From the NCBI GenBank assembly GCA_041855735.1, contig JBHAEV010000078.1, positions 1 to 13,651 on the forward strand: a stretch of 13,651 bases of DNA. The letters are read 5' to 3'. This stretch comes from CALALP01 sp041855735. GTDB taxonomy: Bacteria; Bacillota; Clostridia; Lachnospirales; Lachnospiraceae. Of this stretch, positions 1-5,310 are shown one piece after another. A program made the translations under genes and the position numbers. The notes beneath the pieces were generated by a model, which did no database searches, had not been told where the DNA came from, and worked only from the letters and a program-made list of their open reading frames with translations. Position 1 is the first letter of the stretch. Every line of letters begins with the position of its first letter.

Positions 1-132
1 AGTATCTTCCTCACATCCAGCTTCCTTCAGATTCCATCTCACGATGGACACCCTTGCTTTCGGCTATATCCTTCCCACTACCGGGCGGATTCGGGACTTT
101 AACCCGTTAGAAACGTGCGCCGCTAGGCGCAC
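1..132 (-). mobile_element. Group II intron (class IIC-like), 5' end only
   Basis: Read on the minus strand, this stretch starts with GTGCGCC, fitting the group II 5' splice consensus GUGYG. A 7-bp hairpin follows (GTGCGCC, loop TAGC, GGCGCAC). Further on are GGGTTAAAGTCCCGAAT, GCAAGGGTGTCC and GATGGAATCTGAAGGAAGC. From memory, the same blocks in the same order occur in domain I of class IIC introns such as the Oceanobacillus iheyensis intron. The element runs off the left edge, so EBS1, any reverse transcriptase ORF, domains V-VI and the 3' splice site are not visible. The 5' splice junction is inferred at 132/133. Its place directly after a terminator-like hairpin is the known target preference of class IIC introns. 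Identity as a group II intron is fairly sure; the subclass is less so. Confidence 0.8.
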
Positions 133-137
133 AACAT

Positions 138-175
138 CAAATGCGAATCCGTGATATCAAACGGATTCGCATTTG
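138..175 (-). terminator. Terminator-like hairpin of the LRR gene, next to the intron
   Basis: A perfect 15-bp inverted repeat (CAAATGCGAATCCGT at 138-152 and its complement at 161-175) encloses an 8-base loop. It starts 2 bases after the stop codon of the minus-strand LRR gene. On the minus strand the stem is followed only by ATGTT and then the intron, so no proper T-tract follows. The T-tract may have been separated by intron insertion (inference). Confidence 0.6.
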
Positions 176-177
176 CA

Positions 178-1095
178 CTACACACCCCAATCCTCGGGAT
201 CCACAATGAAATTTCCCCGGCTTTCCAGAGAGAAAGGATTGTTGCGTTTCGGAGTCAGAAGTACCACCTTGTATTCCCCCGCTTTTTTCGGATTCTCCAC
301 ACCCGGGTTGTCCGAAAAAGCCTGCGGATGGATTCCCGGAATTCCCTCACACAAATTCCGAAGAGATTTCGGAATGCGAACGACGGCAAGTCGATTTTTG
401 GCAAATGCACGCTCATGGATGTGCCTGATTTTCCCCTCAAATACAATCTCTTCGATTTCATTCTCCATAAAAGCCTCTTTCCCGATGCTCTCAATATTGC
501 TCGGGAAAATCAGTTTTTTCAACTTATTCCCCTTAAATGCTCCTTCGGCTGCATAGCGAAAACTTGCCGGAAACACAATCTCTTCGACGGCATTGTCCGC
601 AAACGCAAACTTATTGGCATACACCACACCCTCGTGCAAAACCAGTCGTTTGATTCTGCAATTCTTAAATGCCCGAAATTGAATATGGGTGTAATTGCCC
701 GGAATTTCCACCTCCTCGATTTCCATGTCGCAAAACGCCCCCTCGGCAATCCAGGTCGGAACTCGGCCTCCCGCTCCGACACTCGGCAATACCACACGTT
801 TTTTCTTTTTCAGTTTCTTCATCCCGTCTTTCGAAAAACCGGAAATGGTATACTCCACATCCGGATTTCCCTGATCATCTTCCGTTCCGATCACTTCGAA
901 TTCTTCAAAGCTGAAATCCGCCACTTCCCAATTGCTTGAAAACAGCGAATCTTCATGATTTGCATACAGGTCTTCCATCCTTGCCATCGGTACATTAACG
1001 GTTGAAATCATGGCATGCAGATTCGGAAACATCCCCGGAATTCCGCGCATGACACATATCGAAAGAACCAAAGCGACGGAAACCAATATCTTCAT
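178..1095 (-). CDS. Small secreted leucine-rich repeat protein, BspA type (LRR_5)
   Basis: A 305-residue protein, probably exported and binding protein or surface ligands; no enzyme activity is expected. Residues 1-20 are a hydrophobic N-terminal segment behind MK, a likely signal peptide or anchor. The segment around residues 84-119 resembles the lead-in common in BspA-like proteins (TISGF, KLKKKK, VVLP, then WIAEGAF). Residues 120-229 are five exact 22-residue repeats, each starting AF and containing xEEI/VxxP-like strands. A longer sixth repeat (230-258) and a partial AFSDN follow. The C-terminal ~40 residues are not repeats. No LPXTG, S-layer or choline-binding anchor is visible, and the lipobox is not canonical (LSIC). 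I chose the start at 1095 because AGGGG lies about 6 bases upstream; a 23-residue upstream extension in frame lacks such a site. Known BspA-type proteins serve in adhesion; the role here is inferred. Confidence 0.85.
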   Translation of the reverse strand: MKILVSVALVLSICVMRGIPGMFPNLHAMISTVNVPMARMEDLYANHEDSLFSSNWEVADFSFEEFEVIGTEDDQGNPDVEYTISGFSKDGMKKLKKKKRVVLPSVGAGGRVPTWIAEGAFCDMEIEEVEIPGNYTHIQFRAFKNCRIKRLVLHEGVVYANKFAFADNAVEEIVFPASFRYAAEGAFKGNKLKKLIFPSNIESIGKEAFMENEIEEIVFEGKIRHIHERAFAKNRLAVVRIPKSLRNLCEGIPGIHPQAFSDNPGVENPKKAGEYKVVLLTPKRNNPFSLESRGNFIVDPEDWGV

Positions 1096-1280
1096 AGCAC
1101 ACCCCTTTTCATGATTTTCCTGCTCACCCCGAACACACCTTTTGCGGCACCGTTTCGGACACACTTGGTTGCATCCTCTCGATGTGCATGCATTGCATCC
1201 TCATCTCAAAGTGTCGGCTCGGGAAAGCTCGCATTTCATTCGTATTTTTTTCATTTTTTACAATTATATTGTATATATTC

Positions 1281-1309
1281 AGTATAAACGGCATCGGATC
1301 GAAATGCAA
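1281..1309 (-). promoter_or_regulatory. Possible sigma-A promoter of the LRR gene
   Basis: On the minus strand, TTGCAT and TATACT are separated by 17 bases. The -10 matches 5 of 6 and the -35 only 3 of 6. A second perfect TATAAT lies at 1263-1268 but lacks a good -35. Either would give a long leader (about 160-185 bases). It sits just downstream of the lysA terminator, where a new promoter is needed. Confidence 0.35.
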
Positions 1310-1318
1310 GATTGTACG

Positions 1319-1345
1319 AAAAAAAGTGCGAAAAATTCGCACTTT
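1319..1345 (-). terminator. Rho-independent terminator of the pyk-lysA unit
   Basis: On the minus strand a 10-bp stem (AAAGTGCGAA / TTCGCACTTT) with a 3-base loop is followed directly by further T residues. It lies about 24 bases after the lysA stop codon. It separates lysA from the downstream LRR gene. Confidence 0.85.
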
Positions 1346-1368
1346 AAACGGATCGTTTTGCCGATCAT

Positions 1369-2640
1369 CTACTTCCCGTATTTTCCCATCACATCGCAAA
1401 AATCAAATGTCGCATAGTAATCCTGCGGCGTTTCGGCACGACGAATCATCTGCACACTGCCGTCCTCCTTGAGCAAAAGCTCCGCCGAGCGCAATTTCCC
1501 GTTATAATTGTAACCCATGGAAAAACCGTGGGCACCCGTATCATGGATGAAAAGATAATCTCCCATCTCAATGTCCGGAAGTTCTCTGTCAATCGCAAAT
1601 TTATCATTGTTCTCACACAGGGAACCGACAACATCCGCCTTGATCGTATGGTGCGCTTCTTCCTTGCCGAGTACCGAAATATGATGATAGGAACCGTACA
1701 TTGCCGGCCGCATCAAATTCACGGCACAGGCGTCCACACCGATGTACTCTTTGTAGATGTGCTTTTCGTGGATGGCTTTTGTCACAATCCCGCCGAACGG
1801 TCCCAGCATAAATCGTCCCAGTTCCGTATAAATCGCCACATCCGTCATTCCTTCGGGAGCAAACACTTCCTCGTACACCTGTCTTACGCCCTCTCCGATG
1901 GCAAAAATGTCATTCGGCTCCTGATCCGGACGATAAGGGATTCCGATTCCGCCGGAAAGATTGATGAACGCGATCTTCACGCCGCAGGTCTTTTTCAGTG
2001 AAACCGCCTGCTCAAACAATATTCTTGCAAGCTTCGGATAATATTCATTGGTCACGGTGTTGCTCGCCAAAAATGCATGGATTCCGAATTCTTCCACTCC
2101 CTCCGCTTTCATAATACGAAATGCCTCTTCCGCCTGAGCCGGTGTCATACCGTACTTGGCATCTCCGGGATTGTCCATAATGCCGTTGCTCATGGTAAAC
2201 ACACCGCCCGGATTTAAGCGAATGCTCATCTTCTTCGGCAATCCCCCGCATTCTTCTCTCACCTGATCGATGTGGGTGATGTCATCGATATTGATGATCG
2301 CTCCCAGCGAATGGGCGAGTGCAAACTCACCGGACGGGGTGTTGTTTGAGGAAAACATGATGTTCTCCCCAAGGATACCGCATGCGTCCGACATCTCGAG
2401 CTCGGTCAAGGAAGAGCAGTCCGTTCCGCATCCTTCTTCCTTTAAAATCTTCAAAATAAACGGATTCGGAGTTGCCTTTACGGCAAAATACTCTTTAAAT
2501 CCCCTGTTCCACGCAAACGCCTTGAAAAGATTCCGGGCATTGTCCCGAATCCCTTTTTCATCATAAATATGGTACGGAGTCGGGTAAATTCTCTCGATTT
2601 CTTTCACTTTTTCCAAACTTACAAACGGTCTTTTTCTCAT
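1369..2640 (-). CDS. lysA: Diaminopimelate decarboxylase, clostridial variant
   Basis: A 423-residue fold-type III PLP enzyme, expected to convert meso-diaminopimelate to L-lysine and CO2 in the cytoplasm, the last step of lysine synthesis. Residues 50-56 (EYFAVKA) hold the likely PLP lysine, K55. LSGGIGIPY (228-236) is the glycine-rich phosphate loop. LCENNDKFAIDRELP (341-355) matches the CE motif and following arginine of LysA, with C342 as the likely catalytic cysteine. YNYNGKLRSAE (378-388) matches the C-terminal LysA signature. Some motifs deviate from textbook LysA: HIGSQ is replaced by HAFLAS (188-193), EPGR by ELGR (273-276) and GAYG by GAHG (369-372). From memory, close relatives with these changes are common in gut Clostridia and annotated as LysA. 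The ATG overlaps the pyk stop (ATGA), implying translational coupling; the upstream AGGT inside pyk is a weak ribosome-binding site. Decarboxylase identity is firm; substrate is inferred. Confidence 0.9.
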   Translation of the reverse strand: MRKRPFVSLEKVKEIERIYPTPYHIYDEKGIRDNARNLFKAFAWNRGFKEYFAVKATPNPFILKILKEEGCGTDCSSLTELEMSDACGILGENIMFSSNNTPSGEFALAHSLGAIINIDDITHIDQVREECGGLPKKMSIRLNPGGVFTMSNGIMDNPGDAKYGMTPAQAEEAFRIMKAEGVEEFGIHAFLASNTVTNEYYPKLARILFEQAVSLKKTCGVKIAFINLSGGIGIPYRPDQEPNDIFAIGEGVRQVYEEVFAPEGMTDVAIYTELGRFMLGPFGGIVTKAIHEKHIYKEYIGVDACAVNLMRPAMYGSYHHISVLGKEEAHHTIKADVVGSLCENNDKFAIDRELPDIEMGDYLFIHDTGAHGFSMGYNYNGKLRSAELLLKEDGSVQMIRRAETPQDYYATFDFCDVMGKYGK

Positions 2641-4073
2641 ATTTTCAATACCTGCATTACATTCGTGTGCGCCGCCGCCTTAATGTCTTCATCGGACTGC
2701 GGAACGATGCCTGCCGTCACGACCACCATATCGCCGCTTTTGAGCAATTCCTTGCGCTTTAATGTGCTCAGAGAATCCGCAACCAGCTTATCGGTGGAAT
2801 CCGACCTCTCTGCCTTGACCGGCACCACCCCCCACAAAAGCATCATCTGACGAATGGTGTGCGTACTCGGCGAAAGTCCGAATACATTGGCGGACGGACG
2901 CCATTTGCTGAGCATTCTTGCGGTAAATCCGCTCACGGTCGGTGTGACGATGGCATCCGCCTCGATCGCCTCCGCCGTTCTGACCGCCGCAAGAGATACA
3001 TTGTTGGAAATATTCTTTGCATTCATGCCGGTAATCTTCTTCTGGCGGTAAATGCTGTAATCCATATGTGCTTCGGTTTCTTCGGCAATCCGAACCATGG
3101 TTCTGACCGCTTCCACCGGATATTTTCCCATTGCGGTTTCGCCGGAAAGCATGATCACATCCGTCCCCTCCAAAATGGCGGTGGAAATATCCGTAACCTC
3201 CGCTCTGGTCGGTCGCGGATTTCGAATCATGGAATCCAGCATCTGTGTTGCCGTGATTACCGGCTTGCATGCATCACTGCATTTTTTGATGATCATCTTC
3301 TGTACACTCGGAACTTTCTCCACCGGTATCTCCACACCCATATCTCCGCGAGCCACCATAATTCCGTCCGCCGCTTCGATGATTTCATCAATGTTCTCGA
3401 TTCCCTGCGCATTCTCAATCTTCGCTATGATCTGAATCCTGGAACCTGCCTCATCCAAAATGCGGCGAATCTGACGAATCGCATCCGCATTTCGCACGAA
3501 AGATGCCGCAATAAAATCGAAGCTGGACTTGATTGCGAAATGAATGTCTTCAATATCTTTGTCGGTCAATGCCGGCAATTTCACATCAACGCCCGGAACA
3601 TTGACCCCTTTCTTTTCCCCCAGTTCTCCACCATTGATCACTTCGCAGTGAATTTCTTTGTCTCTCACATCCACAACGCGAAGCTCGATCAACCCGTCGT
3701 CGATCAAAATGCGGCTTCCGGATGAAACATCCTCACAAAGACCGGCATAATTGATGAATCCCTTATTCTCATCTCCCACACATTCATGAATGCTCAAAAC
3801 ATAGGTCTGACCGGTTTGAAGTGTCACTTTCTGTCCGTCTTTCAACTTGCCCGTACGAATCTCCGGTCCCTTGGTGTCGAGCAGAGCCGCTATCGGCTTG
3901 TTCAATTCTTCTCTGACTTCTTTCAACAGATTCAGTCTGCTCAAATGCTCTTCGTAATCCCCGTGAGAAAAATTGAATCTTGCGACATCCATGCCGTTGA
4001 GTGCAAGCTCTCTCAACAAATTTTTATCATTGGTATTCGGACCCATCGTGCAAATTATCTTTGTTTTCTTCAT
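2637..4073 (-). CDS. pyk: Pyruvate kinase
   Basis: A 478-residue cytoplasmic glycolytic enzyme that transfers phosphate from phosphoenolpyruvate to ADP, giving pyruvate and ATP. All key motifs are present. These are ARFNFSHG (31-38, R32, N34), LLDTKGPEIRTG (64-75), AKIENAQG (217-224) with catalytic K218 and metal ligand E220, ARGDMGVE (241-248) with D244, TATQMLDSM (274-282), and SGETAMGKYP (310-319). Length fits the A/B/C-domain form without the additional C-terminal PEP-utilizer-like domain found in some Bacillus enzymes. The start at 4073 is supported by AAAGAGGTAA a few bases upstream. The stop overlaps the lysA start by 4 bases. A candidate promoter lies in the 100-base gap to the rhomboid-like gene upstream, so it may be transcribed both alone and by readthrough from that gene. 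Confidence 0.97.
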   Translation of the reverse strand: MKKTKIICTMGPNTNDKNLLRELALNGMDVARFNFSHGDYEEHLSRLNLLKEVREELNKPIAALLDTKGPEIRTGKLKDGQKVTLQTGQTYVLSIHECVGDENKGFINYAGLCEDVSSGSRILIDDGLIELRVVDVRDKEIHCEVINGGELGEKKGVNVPGVDVKLPALTDKDIEDIHFAIKSSFDFIAASFVRNADAIRQIRRILDEAGSRIQIIAKIENAQGIENIDEIIEAADGIMVARGDMGVEIPVEKVPSVQKMIIKKCSDACKPVITATQMLDSMIRNPRPTRAEVTDISTAILEGTDVIMLSGETAMGKYPVEAVRTMVRIAEETEAHMDYSIYRQKKITGMNAKNISNNVSLAAVRTAEAIEADAIVTPTVSGFTARMLSKWRPSANVFGLSPSTHTIRQMMLLWGVVPVKAERSDSTDKLVADSLSTLKRKELLKSGDMVVVTAGIVPQSDEDIKAAAHTNVMQVLKI

Positions 4074-4135
4074 GCTCTTACCTCTTTCTGCTGCTCATAA
4101 GGAATTCTGGTTGAAATACTTTAAAATCTACCCCG

Positions 4136-4168
4136 ATTATATAATACACGTTTCAATGCGATTGTCAA
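4136..4168 (-). promoter_or_regulatory. Candidate promoter of pyk-lysA
   Basis: On the minus strand a perfect TTGACA (4163-4168) is followed by TATATAAT. Spacing is 19 bases to TATATA or 21 to the perfect TATAAT, longer than ideal. The -35 lies within a short palindrome, GATTG-A-CAATC. It begins just after the stop codon of the rhomboid-like gene. Confidence 0.4.
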
Positions 4169-4173
4169 TCACT

Positions 4174-4980
4174 TTACTCCACATGCTTGTGCGTGTACAA
4201 ATGCTCGCTGCAATACTCGAAACTGCCATTGCATTTGGAGCAGTAACGAAATTCCAGATCCGGATTGTCCTTTTCCGTTCGGTTACAGACACAGCATCGA
4301 TGCACATGCCCTGCCGGCTTGATTTTAACACGGAAATCCTGTTTTCTTTTGACATCAAACGCACGGTTCCAGTTTCTCGTAGCCAGGTAGAAAACAATAA
4401 AATTCAATATGCTCAAACCGATCGTCAAACGGCTGACATTGCTTCCGATGTAAAATTGAACCGCCATCACGATGATATAGATGTATGCCATGGCTTTGGC
4501 TCGAATCGGAATGATGAACATTGCCAGAAACTGTACATCCGGGAATGTAAACGCAAATGCCAAAAAGATGGACATATTGAGATTCTCCGGAGTAATGATC
4601 CAGTCATAACCGCTCAGTCCGAACGCAAAATAGCATATAAAAGCCGCCAGTATATGAAAAATCATTCCCATAAAAATAAACAGATTAAAACGGAATGCTC
4701 CCCATACCCTTTCCAGGCTTGTTCCGAAACTGTAATACACATACAGCATCAGCAGTCCGAAATACAAACTCGTGGAAGGCGGATAGACAATCCATGTCAC
4801 CAGTCTCCAAATCTGACCTTTCAGGATTAAACCCACATCCAGATTCAGGTAGGTATAATAAAGCAGTGGCGAAACGACACTGAGTATAAAGCCGACACCG
4901 TAAATAACGGTTAAATACAGCATCAAATTCCGTATTGCAAATCTGCCGAACTTTCTTTCTAGGGAGCGGATAAAATTCAT
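4174..4980 (-). CDS. Rhomboid-like membrane protein with C-terminal zinc ribbon
   Basis: A 268-residue integral membrane protein with about six hydrophobic segments (roughly 17-38, 70-86, 97-120, 136-157, 161-180, 184-201). GQIWRLVTW (55-63) matches the WR motif shared by rhomboids and Derlins, and the spacing of segments fits the rhomboid fold. The protease GxSG motif and the partner histidine in the last segment are not seen, so it is probably a pseudo-rhomboid (Derlin-like) rather than an active protease. The cytoplasmic or soluble tail carries C229/C230, C232, C247, C250, C257 and H260, H264, H266, a likely zinc-binding domain. From memory, homologues are common in Lachnospiraceae, often annotated as rhomboid proteases. 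I chose the start at 4980 (GTGAGG 7 bases upstream, and a good promoter just before) over an upstream ATG at 5088. The role may be in membrane protein quality control (inference). Confidence 0.85.
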   Translation of the reverse strand: MNFIRSLERKFGRFAIRNLMLYLTVIYGVGFILSVVSPLLYYTYLNLDVGLILKGQIWRLVTWIVYPPSTSLYFGLLMLYVYYSFGTSLERVWGAFRFNLFIFMGMIFHILAAFICYFAFGLSGYDWIITPENLNMSIFLAFAFTFPDVQFLAMFIIPIRAKAMAYIYIIVMAVQFYIGSNVSRLTIGLSILNFIVFYLATRNWNRAFDVKRKQDFRVKIKPAGHVHRCCVCNRTEKDNPDLEFRYCSKCNGSFEYCSEHLYTHKHVE

Positions 4981-5011
4981 GAATAACCTCACTTTCGTCT
5001 TCGATGAAAAC

Positions 5012-5040
5012 AGTTTATCGGTAAAAATGTGCTTTGTCAA
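5012..5040 (-). promoter_or_regulatory. Promoter of the rhomboid-like gene
   Basis: On the minus strand a perfect TTGACA (5035-5040) and TAAACT (5012-5017) are separated by exactly 17 bases. Transcription would start about 25 bases before the chosen ATG at 4980. This supports that start over the in-frame ATG at 5088, which lies upstream of the promoter. It is one half of a divergent promoter region with the activase. Confidence 0.6.
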
Positions 5041-5129
5041 ATCAAATGTGGAGATTGCTCCGGCGTAATGTGACATTCCCCCCTGCACACGCTATTTTGT
5101 ATGTACCGTATTCTTCCCGATAAATTAAA

Positions 5130-5158
5130 TTGTTTTCCGTACTTTCCTATGATAAAAT
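5130..5158 (+). promoter_or_regulatory. Extended -10 promoter of the activase gene
   Basis: TTGTTT (5130-5135) and TAAAAT (5153-5158) are 17 bases apart, with TG one base before the -10 (extended -10). The leader to the ATG at 5311 would be about 145 bases. It holds a 13-bp palindrome (TGTTTC-C-GAAACA, 5249-5261) and a near-perfect 12-base direct repeat (5244-5255 and 5272-5283). Apart from this promoter and the opposite one at 5012-5040, nothing else is recognised in 4981-5310. Confidence 0.5.
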
Positions 5159-5310
5159 CACGACTGTAACAATTATATTTTTCTTTTCCTATTTATGAAA
5201 ATAATTTGCACCAACAAGAGTTTTTTATTGAAACCCGGGAGAAATCGGTGTTTCCGAAACAGCGGCATTACATCGGTGCTTCCCAAAATACTCCTTTCAC
5301 TGAGGTATGT

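Noticed and set aside
151..939. Plus-strand 262-codon open frame opposite the LRR gene
   Set aside because: It is antisense to the repeat-containing gene, has no ribosome-binding site, gives no recognisable protein and runs through the terminator hairpin.
1096..1164. N-terminal extension of the LRR protein by 23 residues
   Set aside because: The extension is Cys/Arg-rich, would spoil the signal peptide, and the ATG at 1095 has a good ribosome-binding site.
3973..4830. Plus-strand 285-codon frame across pyk start and the rhomboid-like gene
   Set aside because: It spans two genes and a promoter on the other strand and resembles no protein family.
4981..5088. N-terminal extension of the rhomboid-like protein by 36 residues
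   Set aside because: The upstream ATG precedes a good -35/-10 pair and has no ribosome-binding site; family members start like MNFIRSLERKFG.
5206..5310. N-terminal extension of the activase by 35 residues
   Set aside because: The added residues do not match the ATPase fold, and GAGGT is placed correctly for the ATG at 5311.
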